Source: Pleomorphomonas sp. NRK KF1
GTDB lineage: Bacteria > Pseudomonadota > Alphaproteobacteria > Rhizobiales > Pleomorphomonadaceae
Direction: 5' to 3'
NCBI RefSeq assembly: GCF_023721755.1
Contig: NZ_JAMDLH010000005.1
Span: 310,001-374,000 of the forward strand
DNA: 64,000 nucleotides
The notes beneath the pieces were generated by a model. The model saw nothing but the letters and a program-made list of their open reading frames with translations. It was not told the DNA's origin and searched no databases. A program made the translations under genes and the position numbers. Numbering within the stretch: the first letter of the stretch is position 1; each line of letters begins with the position of its first letter. Shown here one piece after another: positions 36,392 to 45,316 of this stretch.

Positions 36392-37368
36392 CCCCACGGT
36401 CCACGGTTCGAAGGCCGTCCGGCAGAGCCGCCCCCACCCCACGGCCCGCCCCGAGCGCCGCGCGGCGAGGTCCAGGGACCATCAGCCACAGGTTCGGAAC
36501 TGCGCCGCCCGAAACCGCCGCCATCCGCCATCGCCATCAGGGCGCGGATGCGGTTGCCGGTATCCGGGTGGGTCGAAAACAGGTTGTCCATCCTGGCGCC
36601 GGACAGCGGATTGATGATGAACAGATGCGCCGTAGCAGGATTTTGCTCCGCTGTCATGTTCGGCACGCGATGCGCCGCGCCTGCGATCTTGTCGAGAGCC
36701 GAGGCAAGCGCCAGCGGATTGCCGGAAATCTCGGCGCCGCGGCGGTCGGCGGCATACTCGCGCGTCCGCGAGATGGCCATTTGCACCAGCATGGCGGCAA
36801 GCGGCGCCACGATCGCGGCCAGAAGTAAGCCGATGCCGCCAAGCGGGCTGCGGTTCTCGCTGTCGCGGCTCATCGAGCCGAAGAACAGGCCGAAGTTGGC
36901 GAGCATCGAGATGGCGCCGGCAATCGTCGCCGTCACCGTCATGGTCAGCGTGTCGCGATTCTGCACGTGGGCGAGCTCGTGCGCCATGACGCCTGCGATC
37001 TCCTCGCGATCGAGCATCTGCAGAAGACCGGTTGTGGCGGCGACGGCGGCGTGCTCGGGATCGCGACCGGTGGCGAAGGCGTTGGGCTGCGGATTGTCGA
37101 TGACATAGACGGCAGGCATCGGCAGGCCGGCGTTGGCGGCGAGACGCTCGACGATACCATAGTACTCGGGCGCACTGGCCCGGTCGACACGGCGGGCGCG
37201 GTGCATCGCCAGCACCATCTTGTCGGCGTTCCAATAGGAGATGAGGTTCATGCCGGCAGCGACCACCAGCGCGATCAGCATGCCGCCCTGGCCGCCGATC
37301 AGGTAGCCGACGCCCATGAAGATCGCCGTCATCGCGGCGAGGAGGAGGGAGGTCTTGAAGAAATTCAT
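36388..37368 (-). CDS. htpX: Membrane-bound zinc metalloprotease HtpX
   Basis: This 326-residue M48 protease contributes to inner-membrane protein quality control. Two N-terminal helices (about 5-22 and 28-46) are followed by the zinc motif HELAH (130-134, with Glu131) and the third-ligand region [13 protein letters not shown]. Two more hydrophobic segments lie between. The C-terminal 40 residues are Gly/Pro/Arg-rich, as in other rhizobial HtpX proteins. The start at 37368 is preceded by GGAAGGAC. It is translationally coupled to rsmB. Confidence 0.94.
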   Translation of the reverse strand: MNFFKTSLLLAAMTAIFMGVGYLIGGQGGMLIALVVAAGMNLISYWNADKMVLAMHRARRVDRASAPEYYGIVERLAANAGLPMPAVYVIDNPQPNAFATGRDPEHAAVAATTGLLQMLDREEIAGVMAHELAHVQNRDTLTMTVTATIAGAISMLANFGLFFGSMSRDSENRSPLGGIGLLLAAIVAPLAAMLVQMAISRTREYAADRRGAEISGNPLALASALDKIAGAAHRVPNMTAEQNPATAHLFIINPLSGARMDNLFSTHPDTGNRIRALMAMADGGGFGRRSSEPVADGPWTSPRGARGGPWGGGGSAGRPSNRGPWG

Positions 37369-37457
37369 CTGTCCTTCCGGTCTCCGGCTGATATGCTGCT
37401 CCGGATTTTGCCAAAGAGAAGATGGTACGCCATCCACCCGCCATCAAGGACGCGTCC

Positions 37458-37655
37458 ATGGCCGACACTGAAAGCAATCCCAACGCGGCAACCGAGAAAA
37501 AACTGTCGCCCGCGGCCCGCCGCGCGCTGGCCGAAGCCGAGGAACGTCGCCGCGCGGCCGGCGAAAGCCGTCCGAAGGAGATCGGCGGCCGGGGCGGCCT
37601 TGAACCCGCCCGCTATGGCGACTGGGAAGTGAAGGGCATCGCGGCCGATTTCTAG
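37458..37655 (+). CDS. SDHAF4/DUF1674 family protein (succinate dehydrogenase assembly factor)
   Basis: This 65-residue protein ends RYGDWEVKGIAADF, the hallmark C-terminus of DUF1674, the family of eukaryotic SDHAF4, which chaperones the FAD-bearing subunit of succinate dehydrogenase. The N-terminal half is a charged, probably disordered helix. The ATG at 37458 is favoured over one at 37422 because the family has no conserved extension. It is divergent from htpX (89-base gap). The following 293 bases hold no gene; a hairpin CCTTGGC-CCT-GCCAAGG at 37704-37720 may be a weak terminator. Confidence 0.82.
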   Translation: MADTESNPNAATEKKLSPAARRALAEAEERRRAAGESRPKEIGGRGGLEPARYGDWEVKGIAADF

Positions 37656-37948
37656 CTTCATCACGAAGCCCTGATCGTCTTTCACAGTTTGGCCCCATTC
37701 CCGCCTTGGCCCTGCCAAGGGAAGCAAGCAGGATGCACTCGTCCCCCGGCAATGACGCTGCGGACGGGTTCCGGCTCAATCCAGCCCCCCAGCCCCCCGG
37801 AATTCGTTTCTGCCTGCGTTGCGCCTTACGAGGCGCGGCCGGGGGCGCTTTTCGACCGGCGGCTGCCCCCGAACAACCCAATCGTCGATTGCGTGGCTCG
37901 TTCCAAGCTGTTAGGCCGGAACCGCCGCAGTCGTCGTTCAGGTGTTCC

Positions 37949-38449
37949 ATGTCCGCTCCCGCCGCCATTCGTGCTCCCGGTCTAGCCTTCCTGGCCGGCC
38001 TCTTCGCCATCATCGCCGCTTGGGGCTTCGAGATCATCGGCGGCTACCTGCCCTGCAAGCTCTGCCTGCAGGAGCGCGTTCCCTATTACGTCGGCCTGCC
38101 GATCCTGCTGGTCGGCCTGCTGCTGTCGCATCGAATGCCGCGCCTCGCGCGCCTCCTCTACTTCGTCGGCGGCGCCATCTTCTTCGTCGGCTCGGCGCTC
38201 GCCGGCTATCATGTCGGCGCCGAGTGGAAACTGTGGGAAGGTCCGTCCGACTGTGGCGGAGCGCCGACTGTCATCACCAGCGCCACGGACCTGATGGCGG
38301 CCGTGAAGGGTACCCGCCTCGTCTCTTGCTCCGAAGCGCCAATCAACCTCTTCGGCCTGTCGTTCGCCGGCTGGGACGTGCTGTCCACGCTGTTCGTCGG
38401 CATCATGAGCTGGCGCGGAATCTTCGCCCGGCGCGACGCTCTGATCTGA
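37949..38449 (+). CDS. dsbB: Disulfide bond formation protein B
   Basis: This 166-residue inner-membrane quinone reductase reoxidises DsbA. It has four helices. The first periplasmic loop carries CKLC (Cys36, Cys39) and the second carries Cys102 (SDCGG) and Cys127 (VSCSEA), the two redox pairs of DsbB. The quinone-side Arg follows the first pair (LCLQERVPYY). An open frame extends upstream to 37706 but is not family-like; the ATG at 37949 gives the normal N-terminus. No dsbA is seen nearby. Confidence 0.92.
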   Translation: MSAPAAIRAPGLAFLAGLFAIIAAWGFEIIGGYLPCKLCLQERVPYYVGLPILLVGLLLSHRMPRLARLLYFVGGAIFFVGSALAGYHVGAEWKLWEGPSDCGGAPTVITSATDLMAAVKGTRLVSCSEAPINLFGLSFAGWDVLSTLFVGIMSWRGIFARRDALI

Positions 38450-38540
38450 CACTCACCCACGCCAGAAATTGGTTGTTTCGCGCGAAGTCGTTCTTCGCTA
38501 GGCTCGACGCGATCCGATGCCATCGACGTTGGGAGAAGAA

Positions 38541-39140
38541 GTGAAAGCTCTGCGCATCATCGTCTGGCTGCTCGTCGCGGTGCTGTTCGGCGCCACCGGC
38601 TGGCTCGTGTTCGGGGGTCGACTTCCCTTCATGGAAAACGCCAGCGTCGCGGCGAGCGACATCGGCGGCCCCTTCAGCCTTGTCGACATGAACGGCCGAC
38701 CCGTCACCGACAAGACCTTTGCCGGCCGGCCGCATGTCATCTTCTTCGGCTACACGCACTGTCCTGACGTCTGCCCCACCACGCTCGGTGAGTATGCGGC
38801 ACTGAAGGAACAGCTCGGGCAGGATGCGGGCAAGGTCGATCTGTTGTTCGTCACCGTGGACCCTGAGCGCGACACGCCGGAGGTGCTGAAGGACTACCTG
38901 TCGTCCTTCGGCGACATCGTGCTTGGCCTGTCCGGCAGCCGAGAACAGGTCGATGCCGCCATCAAGGCCTTCCGCGTCTACGCCCGCAAGGTACCCGGCA
39001 CCGACGGCGACTATGGCATGGATCATACGGCGTCGAGCTTCATGTTCGATGCCGACGGTCGCTTCCGCGGCACCATCGCCTACATGGAAGAACAGGACGC
39101 CGCTCTCAAGAAGCTGAAGACCTTGATCTCCGGGAGCTAA
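38541..39140 (+). CDS. SCO1/SenC family copper chaperone
   Basis: This 199-residue membrane-anchored thioredoxin-fold protein delivers copper to the CuA site of cytochrome oxidase or maintains its thiols. One N-terminal helix (5-24) is followed by the SCO metal site CPDVC (Cys74, Cys78) and the distal His162 (GMDHTASSF). It starts at GTG 38541 with a GGGAGAAG site. It is followed 4 bases later by a 56-residue membrane protein and then a TusA-family gene, so the three appear to be one unit. Confidence 0.93.
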   Translation: MKALRIIVWLLVAVLFGATGWLVFGGRLPFMENASVAASDIGGPFSLVDMNGRPVTDKTFAGRPHVIFFGYTHCPDVCPTTLGEYAALKEQLGQDAGKVDLLFVTVDPERDTPEVLKDYLSSFGDIVLGLSGSREQVDAAIKAFRVYARKVPGTDGDYGMDHTASSFMFDADGRFRGTIAYMEEQDAALKKLKTLISGS

Positions 39141-39144
39141 GCTG

Positions 39145-39315
39145 ATGTCCAGCCAACCCGACACCGAGAAGAACGCCACCAAGCGCACCCGACTGTCCGA
39201 CCATCTGGCCTCGCTCGCCTTGCCGTTGGCGGTCATAGCCTTGGGGGTCGCCCTGTCGGCCGGGTCGGACGGCGTCCAAGCCTTTGTCGATCTTTGTCGC
39301 ACCGCCCTGCCGTGA
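39145..39315 (+). CDS. Small single-pass membrane protein (56 aa)
   Basis: This short frame starts at ATG 39145, four bases after the SCO1 stop, with GGGAGC upstream. It encodes a charged N-terminus (SSQPDTEKNATKRTRLSD), one helix (LASLALPLAVIALGVALSAG) and a short tail with a Cys (VDLCRTALP). Third positions are G/C-rich like its neighbours. Its stop lies 2 bases before the TusA-family start, an operon-like spacing that supports real translation. I do not recognise the family. Confidence 0.6.
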   Translation: MSSQPDTEKNATKRTRLSDHLASLALPLAVIALGVALSAGSDGVQAFVDLCRTALP

Positions 39316-39317
39316 CC

Positions 39318-39548
39318 ATGGCCGAACCGCTGCGTCTTGACGTCAGGGGGCTCAACTGCCCGCTGCCCGTACTGAGAGCCGGCAAGGCGTTGCGTGGAAT
39401 GGCGCCCGGCGACGTGCTGATCGTCGAGGCAACCGATCCGATGGCCGCGATCGACATCCCCCACTTTTGCCGAGAACAGGGCCACCGCCTGACGGCCGAA
39501 GAAAGAGACGGATCCATCCTGCGCTTCGCCATCGCCAAGGGCGATTGA
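39318..39548 (+). CDS. TusA-family sulfurtransferase-like protein
   Basis: This 76-residue protein has the family motif RGLNCPLPVLRA, with Cys14 in the Cys-Pro-x-Pro core. TusA/YedF/YeeD proteins carry persulfide sulfur between partners; which pathway is served here is not clear from context. The ATG at 39318 gives the standard N-terminus (MAEPLRLDVRG), while an upstream Met at 39294 overlaps the small membrane protein. The position behind SCO1 hints at a link with thiol or metal handling for respiration, which is inference only. Confidence 0.88.
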   Translation: MAEPLRLDVRGLNCPLPVLRAGKALRGMAPGDVLIVEATDPMAAIDIPHFCREQGHRLTAEERDGSILRFAIAKGD

Positions 39549-39663
39549 TTTCATTCGGGAATTTTGACAGGCGGTCCTGACTTTACGCTCCGGCAGGGCG
39601 CGCGGCGGGTCGGGCCATCGCGCTTTCGCCTTGACAGTTTGCGCGGCTCGGTCCAACCATGGT

Positions 39664-39682
39664 TATGTTATAATATAACATA
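39664..39682 (+). promoter_or_regulatory. Zur box upstream of znuA
   Basis: TATGTTATAATATAACATA is a perfect palindrome with 9-base arms around one A. Its core GTTATAATATAAC matches the published Zur-box consensus of Gram-negative bacteria. It ends 9 bases before the znuA start codon, so repression by zinc-loaded Zur is expected. Confidence 0.85.
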
Positions 39683-39691
39683 GAGAACTCC

Positions 39692-40621
39692 ATGAACCGC
39701 CTCCTGCTTGCCTCCGTCCTCGCCATGCTGACCGCTGGCCCCGCCTTCGCCGCCGACCGCATGCCGGTGGTCGCCTCGTTTTCCATCCTTGGCGACATGG
39801 TGAGCCGCGTGGGCGGCGACCGCGTTTCGGTCACCACACTCGTCGGGCCCGACAGCGACGCCCACGTCTACGAACCGACACCGGACGACGTCAAGGCCGT
39901 CGCCGGAGCCAAGCTCCTCATCGTCAACGGTCTCGGCTTCGAGGGATGGATGGACCGTCTTGCCGAAGCGTCCGGCTATGCCGGACCGGTGACCGTGGCG
40001 TCACAGGGCGTCGCGCCCCATGAAATGGCCGAGGAAGAGGATCACCACGATCACGCCGAGGCAGACCACGCCGAGCATGATCACCACGGCGTCGACCCGC
40101 ATGCCTGGCAAGACGTCGCCAACGCCGTCATCTATATCAAGAACATCGCCGCCGGCCTCAACGCCGCCGATCCCGAGGGCAAGGCAACCTACGACGCCAA
40201 TGCCGCCGCCTATGTCGCCGAACTCGAAGCGCTCGACGCCGAAGTCCGTACGGCCATGGCAGCCCTGCCGGCCGATCGGCGCAAGATCATCACCAGTCAC
40301 GATGCCTTTGACTATTTCGGCGCCGCCTATGGGCTCGAGCTCCTGGCCCCGGAGGGCATCAGTACTGAGTCCGAAGCCACGGCCGCCGACGTCGCGGACA
40401 TCATTCGCCAGATCCGCGAGGATGCCGTTCCCGCCATCTTCGTCGAGAACATCAAGGATCGCCGGCTGATCGACCAGATTGCCGCCGAAACCAACGCCGT
40501 GGTCGGCGGCGAACTCTACACCGACGCACTGTCGGCAAAGGATGGCCCCGCGCCGACTTACGTCGACATGATCCGGCACAACATCGGCACGCTTACCGAA
40601 GCCTTGGCGTCCAAGCGGTGA
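39692..40621 (+). CDS. znuA: Zinc ABC transporter periplasmic binding protein ZnuA
   Basis: This 309-residue cluster-A-I solute-binding protein has a signal peptide (1-20) and the metal-site His residues: His58 (DAHVYEP), His137 (DPHAWQD), a third His in ITSHDAF, and a late acidic residue. A His/Asp/Glu-rich loop (110-133), typical of zinc-specific ZnuA rather than Mn-specific relatives, sits before His137. A Zur box lies in the promoter. The permease and ATPase (znuB, znuC) are not next to it: the following gene is an alpha-galactosidase 203 bases away, so they must be encoded elsewhere. Confidence 0.92.
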   Translation: MNRLLLASVLAMLTAGPAFAADRMPVVASFSILGDMVSRVGGDRVSVTTLVGPDSDAHVYEPTPDDVKAVAGAKLLIVNGLGFEGWMDRLAEASGYAGPVTVASQGVAPHEMAEEEDHHDHAEADHAEHDHHGVDPHAWQDVANAVIYIKNIAAGLNAADPEGKATYDANAAAYVAELEALDAEVRTAMAALPADRRKIITSHDAFDYFGAAYGLELLAPEGISTESEATAADVADIIRQIREDAVPAIFVENIKDRRLIDQIAAETNAVVGGELYTDALSAKDGPAPTYVDMIRHNIGTLTEALASKR

Positions 40622-40824
40622 CGGCGCTCATGCGGATTGCAACAGGGAAAGGAATTTTGTGCTAACGACAGGGAATCTCGGCTCAAAAGGTCTGTTTTCA
40701 CAAAAAACCCTTGGAATGGCGGCCTAAGGACGATCTATATCGGCAGAAAGGTTGCGATGGGAGCGGCAAGGGGAATCCTGTGCCGCCCCTTCGCCCTCTC
40801 CTTGTTCACCAGCCGAGGCCGTCC

Positions 40825-42912
40825 ATGCCGTCCACCGTCACTCTCACCGCCGGTCCGCTTTCGCTCTCGATCGGCCTGCCCGACCGGGGCATGCCGGAGA
40901 TCCTCGGCTTCGGGCGCGGCGCGGCGACCCCCGATTTCTGGCCGAACGTGCCGCGTTCGAGCCGCATCAACGGCATGGACGTCGACGTCCCCTCGGCGGT
41001 GCTCTTGCCGGTGGCCGGACTTGGCGCCTTTGGATGGCCGGCCATCCTCGGCCATCGCGACGGCCGTGATTTTCTCCTCGATTTTTCCAGCTGGACCAGC
41101 CGACGTGACGGCGCGATCACCGTGCTCGCAGCTAGCGACGCAGTGGCCGGCATCGACATCGAGATTTCCATCCTGGCGAGCAAGACGGGCGTATTCGGCC
41201 TGTCAACTCGCCTGACCTCGGTCAAGGACGGTGTCTACACGCTCGATCGCTGCATGGCCGGCAGCTTCCTTCTGCCGGCAGGCGAGGCGACCGCCACCCG
41301 CTTCACCGGCATGTGGGGACGGGAGTTTCAGATCCAGCGCCACCGCCTCGCACCCGGCATCACGCTGCAGGAGAACCGCCGCGGCCGCACCAGCCACGAC
41401 CGGCAACCCTACCTCGGCGTCACCGTTGGCGACGCCCGCTTTGCCTTCCATCTCGGCTGGAGCGGCAACCACCTGGTCGCCATCGACACGCTCGACGACG
41501 GCCGCCGCCTCGTCCACCTCGGCGCTCTGTTCGAGCCGGGCGAGATCCGCCTTTCGCGGGGAGACAGTTACCAGAGCCCAGTGGTCTATGCCGCCGAGGA
41601 CGCGGCGGCGCTGCAGGCCTTCGTGCGATCGGAGATCCTGTCCTGGACAGGCGGTGCCATGAGCCCGCGTCCGGTGACACTCAACACCTGGGAAGGCAAC
41701 TATTTCGACCACCGCCTCGAATCGCTGAAGGCGCAAGCCGATGCCGCCGCCGCCCTGGGCATCGAGCGCTTCGTTCTCGACGACGGCTGGTTCGGCCGCC
41801 GCGACGACGACACCACGTCGCTCGGCGACTGGATCGTCGACCGTCGCAAGTATCCCGACGGCCTGAAGCCACTCGTCGACCACGTCGTCTCGCTCGGCAT
41901 GCAGTTCGGCATCTGGTTCGAACCGGAGATGGTCAACGAGGAGTCCGACCTCTATCGCGCCCACCCCGATTGGGCGCTGAAGGTGGACGGTCGCCCCTTC
42001 CTGCGGTCGCGCAACCAGCAGGTTCTCGACCTCACGCGCCCCGAGGTGTCAGACTATCTGTTCGAGAAGCTGTCGGCCGTGCTGTCCTCGCATGCCATTT
42101 CCTACATCAAGTGGGACATGAACCGCGACCTCACGCACGTTGGCGGCGTCGACGGCCGGGCCGTGACCACCCGCCAGACCCGCGCCGTCTATGCCCTGAT
42201 GGCTCGCGTTCGCAGCGCCTTCCCCCATGTCGAGATCGAAAGCTGCGCCTCGGGCGGCGGTCGCACCGACTATGGCGCGCTCGCCAATACCCAGCGCGTC
42301 TGGACGTCGGACTGCACCGACGCCCTCGACCGTCTTGAAATCCAGCGCGGCGCCAGCCTGTTCCTGCCGCCGGAGATCATGGGCGCCCACGTCTCGGCCA
42401 ATCCCAGCCACCAATCCGGGCGGACGTTGTCACTGACGTTCCGCGCCATGGTGGCGCTGGCCTACCATCTCGGCGTCGAACTGAACCCGCTCGACATGAG
42501 CCCGGCCGAACGGACGGAGCTGGCCGGCTTCATTGCCCTTCACAAGCGCCTCAGGCCACTGCTCCACGCGCCGGGCGCCAACTTCAATCTCGACCCGCGC
42601 GACGGTCGTTACGTCTGGGGCGCCATGACGTCCGAGCAAGCCGCCGTCTTCGTGGCGCAAGGGCCGACCATGGTCTCGGAACAGCCGGAACCGCTCGTCC
42701 TCCGCCTGCCGGGCTCACCCGAGCGGATGTGGCGGATCGCCGCCGCCCACGGCGACTGCCCTTCGGGCTTCATTCGCATGAGCGACGGCCAGAAAAAACT
42801 GCTGTCCGGGGAAATGGTCTTCAGCGCTGCGGCACTGGCAAGCGCCGGCCTGCCGTTGCCCATGCAGCGGCCGGAAACGGCCCTTCTGCTCGAACTGACG
42901 CCGGCCGGGTAA
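40825..42912 (+). CDS. Alpha-galactosidase, GH36 family
   Basis: This 695-residue retaining glycosidase releases alpha-linked galactose. It has an N-terminal beta-sandwich domain, a TIM barrel and a C-terminal beta domain. Key blocks are NTWEGNYFDH, LDDGWFGRRDDD, FGIWFEPEMVN, YIKWDMNRD with nucleophile Asp431, ESCASGGGRTDYG and SDCTD with acid/base Asp496. There is no signal peptide, so it should act on imported oligosaccharides. The ATG at 40825 begins the conserved domain; a frame open from 40711 is not family-like. It is followed 123 bases later by the AGE-family epimerase. Confidence 0.93.
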   Translation: MPSTVTLTAGPLSLSIGLPDRGMPEILGFGRGAATPDFWPNVPRSSRINGMDVDVPSAVLLPVAGLGAFGWPAILGHRDGRDFLLDFSSWTSRRDGAITVLAASDAVAGIDIEISILASKTGVFGLSTRLTSVKDGVYTLDRCMAGSFLLPAGEATATRFTGMWGREFQIQRHRLAPGITLQENRRGRTSHDRQPYLGVTVGDARFAFHLGWSGNHLVAIDTLDDGRRLVHLGALFEPGEIRLSRGDSYQSPVVYAAEDAAALQAFVRSEILSWTGGAMSPRPVTLNTWEGNYFDHRLESLKAQADAAAALGIERFVLDDGWFGRRDDDTTSLGDWIVDRRKYPDGLKPLVDHVVSLGMQFGIWFEPEMVNEESDLYRAHPDWALKVDGRPFLRSRNQQVLDLTRPEVSDYLFEKLSAVLSSHAISYIKWDMNRDLTHVGGVDGRAVTTRQTRAVYALMARVRSAFPHVEIESCASGGGRTDYGALANTQRVWTSDCTDALDRLEIQRGASLFLPPEIMGAHVSANPSHQSGRTLSLTFRAMVALAYHLGVELNPLDMSPAERTELAGFIALHKRLRPLLHAPGANFNLDPRDGRYVWGAMTSEQAAVFVAQGPTMVSEQPEPLVLRLPGSPERMWRIAAAHGDCPSGFIRMSDGQKKLLSGEMVFSAAALASAGLPLPMQRPETALLLELTPAG

Positions 42913-43035
42913 ATCAACCATTTCAGTCGAAAGGCCGCGTTCGGTGATCTCCTGAGATTGTCCCCACGGCGGGCAGTGCTAAAAAAGAAAAGGAGGCTGG
43001 AGGGCCGACGCACCGCCGCCCAGGGAGGGAAAACA

Positions 43036-44301
43036 ATGCTCAGGCAACTGAAATCCGCCGCGCGCAGCCGCTGGGTGGAGCGCGCGCCTCATCGCCTTTG
43101 GCTGCTCGGACGCGCCGACGCGCTGTTTTCCTTCTTCGAGGCGGGTTGCCGCAACCCGCTGGGCGGCTATTTCGAGCTCGACGAAGCCGGGCGGCCGATG
43201 GCGCCGGGTGCCGACGGAGGTCTGCCGCCGTCGCGCAATCTTCACATCACGACCCGCCTCGTGCATGCCTTCGGCATCGCCTCTCTGATGGGACGGCCGG
43301 GCGCCGCCAACATCGTCGACCAGGGCATGAACTTTCTCTGGAACGGCCACAGGGACGCTTCGAATGGCGGCTATCACTGGGGCGTCGGTTATGGAACCCT
43401 GAGCGACCCGACCAAGCAGGCCTACGGCCATGCCCATGTCCTTCTGGCCGGTGCCACCGCCAAGGCGGCCGGCCATCCCAACGCCGACCGGCTGATCGCC
43501 GATGTGACCGACATCCTGATGTCGCGGTTCTGGGAAGCGCAGCCAGGCGCCGTCGCCGAGGAGTTCACAGCCGACTGGCAGCCGATCGGAGATTATCGCG
43601 GCCAGAACTCCAACATGCACCTTACAGAAGCGCTGATGGCGGCCTTCGAGGTGACCGACGACGCGGAGTATCTCCGCAGGGCCGAAAGCATCGCCGAGCT
43701 GATCATCGATCGCTTCGCCTCACGCAACGGCTGGCGCCTGCCTGAACATTTCGACGCCCAATGGAACGTCACGCTCGACTATGTCGGCAACCCGATGTTC
43801 AAGCCTTATGGCTCGACGCCCGGTCATTGGCTGGAATGGGCGCGCCTGCTGCTTCAATTGTGGGAGCTCGGCGGCCGCAAGCTGCTCTGGCTGCCGGAAG
43901 CCGCGCAAAGCCTCTTCCGCCTCGCCGTCACCGAAGGTTGGGACAGCGAACGCGGCGGCTTCTACTATACGGTCGGCTGGGACGGCAAACCCTCGGTGCC
44001 CGACCGCTTCTGGTGGCCGTGCTGCGAAGGCATCGGCGCCGCCCACTTCCTGGCGTCGATCACCGGCGATCCATTCTATGAGAACTGGTATCGCCGCATC
44101 TGGGACTTTACCACGGATCACCTGATCGACCGGGCGACTGGCGCCTTCATACCGCAACTCGATGCCGAGAACAGGTCCGCCACCAACCCCTTCTACGGTC
44201 GGCCCGACATCTACCATTCGGTTCAGGCTTGCCTCATTCCGCTGCTGCCGACCTCCGGCAGCCTCGTGAACGGACTGATGAACGAAGGCATCCGGATCTG
44301 A
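43036..44301 (+). CDS. AGE-family epimerase/isomerase (mannose isomerase-like)
   Basis: This 421-residue (alpha/alpha)6-barrel enzyme belongs to the N-acylglucosamine 2-epimerase superfamily. It has the conserved HITTRLVHAFGIA, GGYHWGVGYG, AYGHAHVLLAG, QNSNMHLTEALMAA and STPGHWLEWARLLLQ blocks, which supply the catalytic His pair. The layout is closest to mannose/aldose-ketose isomerases (YihS/ManI type) rather than GlcNAc epimerases, but specificity cannot be fixed from sequence. It starts at 43036 with a strong GGGAGGGA site. It probably forms a unit with the alpha-galactosidase and ends in a terminator at 44321. Confidence 0.87.
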   Translation: MLRQLKSAARSRWVERAPHRLWLLGRADALFSFFEAGCRNPLGGYFELDEAGRPMAPGADGGLPPSRNLHITTRLVHAFGIASLMGRPGAANIVDQGMNFLWNGHRDASNGGYHWGVGYGTLSDPTKQAYGHAHVLLAGATAKAAGHPNADRLIADVTDILMSRFWEAQPGAVAEEFTADWQPIGDYRGQNSNMHLTEALMAAFEVTDDAEYLRRAESIAELIIDRFASRNGWRLPEHFDAQWNVTLDYVGNPMFKPYGSTPGHWLEWARLLLQLWELGGRKLLWLPEAAQSLFRLAVTEGWDSERGGFYYTVGWDGKPSVPDRFWWPCCEGIGAAHFLASITGDPFYENWYRRIWDFTTDHLIDRATGAFIPQLDAENRSATNPFYGRPDIYHSVQACLIPLLPTSGSLVNGLMNEGIRI

Positions 44302-44320
44302 CGATTTCAAAATAACTGCG

Positions 44321-44349
44321 AACGCCGCCGGCCGTGCTGGCGGCGTTTT
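44321..44349. terminator. Terminator between AGE epimerase and sugar permease genes
   Basis: AACGCCGCC pairs with GGCGGCGTT across a nine-base loop, followed by TT to complete TTTT on the plus strand. It lies between two convergent genes and may stop both. Confidence 0.75.
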
Positions 44350-44354
44350 CCTGT

Positions 44355-45305
44355 TCAGCCCTTGGTCTTGCCCAGCGATGACGAGGCGACCGCGAGCACG
44401 ATGATCGAGCCGATCAGCACCTCGCGCACGTAGCTGTCGATGCTCATCTGGGTAAGGCCATTGCCGAGCACACCGAGGATCAGCACGCCGATCAGGGTTG
44501 CCGCCACGTGAGGCTCCCCTTCCTCGCTCATGGTCATGCCGAGGAAGACGGCGGCGATCGCGTCGAGCATCAGGCCCGAGCCCTGCGTCGGATTGGCCGA
44601 GGCAACCCGGCTCGCATACATCAGGCCGGCCGTCGCCGCGCCGAGCCCGCTGAGACCGAAGGCGAGGAAGCGCAACCGTCTGACGCGGATGCCGGCAAGA
44701 CGCGCCGCCTCCTTGTTGCCACCGATCGCATAAAGCCGGCGGCCAAAGGTCGTCTGCTCCAGCGTGAACCAGACGACCAGCAGCACCAGCGCCGCGACGA
44801 TTGTCAGGCTCGGCAGACTCACCGTATCCGTTAGCGAGATGCCCGAGCGGGCAAAGCCGGAGAAGGCCGTGGGAATGTCGCGGCCGAAGATGGTCTTGCC
44901 GCCCGACACCAGGAAAGCAAGGCCGCTGTAGACGGTCAGCGTGCCGAGCGTCGCGACGAAGGGCAGAATGCCGACATAGGCCACGAGCGCGCCGTTGAGA
45001 AGGCCACCAACCAATCCGACGGCGAGCGCCAGTGCGACACCGACCCACACCCCGTGCCCGTCGCGAAAGGCCAGCGCCGCCACAATGCCGGCCAGAGACG
45101 CCATCGAACCGACGGAAAGATCGAAGTCGCCCATGACCATGACGATGGTCATCGTGAAGGCGACCACCGCCAGCATCGACACCTGCTGACTGATGTTCAG
45201 CCAGTTCTTCGCCGTCATGAACGTGTCGGGAATCTCGATCCAGAAGAACAGGACGACAAGGACGAAGCCGATCAACGTGCCGTAAGTCTTGAGCGCGGAA
45301 GCCAC
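44355..45305 (-). CDS. Sugar ABC transporter permease, RbsC type
   Basis: This 316-residue inner-membrane permease has about eight to ten helices. The family motif region GDFDLSVGSMASLAGIVAA and the late AGLMYASRVASANPTQGSG are typical of the ribose/galactose/xylose class. It starts at GTG 45305 with AAGGAAA upstream, 11 bases after the ATPase stop. It would work as a homodimer with the following ATPase and the ribose-type binding protein. Confidence 0.92.
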   Translation of the reverse strand: MASALKTYGTLIGFVLVVLFFWIEIPDTFMTAKNWLNISQQVSMLAVVAFTMTIVMVMGDFDLSVGSMASLAGIVAALAFRDGHGVWVGVALALAVGLVGGLLNGALVAYVGILPFVATLGTLTVYSGLAFLVSGGKTIFGRDIPTAFSGFARSGISLTDTVSLPSLTIVAALVLLVVWFTLEQTTFGRRLYAIGGNKEAARLAGIRVRRLRFLAFGLSGLGAATAGLMYASRVASANPTQGSGLMLDAIAAVFLGMTMSEEGEPHVAATLIGVLILGVLGNGLTQMSIDSYVREVLIGSIIVLAVASSSLGKTKG

Positions 45306-45316
45306 GAGTATTTCCT

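Noticed and set aside
35291-37108. Plus-strand open frame of 605 codons opposite rsmB and htpX
   Set aside because: Antisense shadow of two conserved genes, with no motif of its own.
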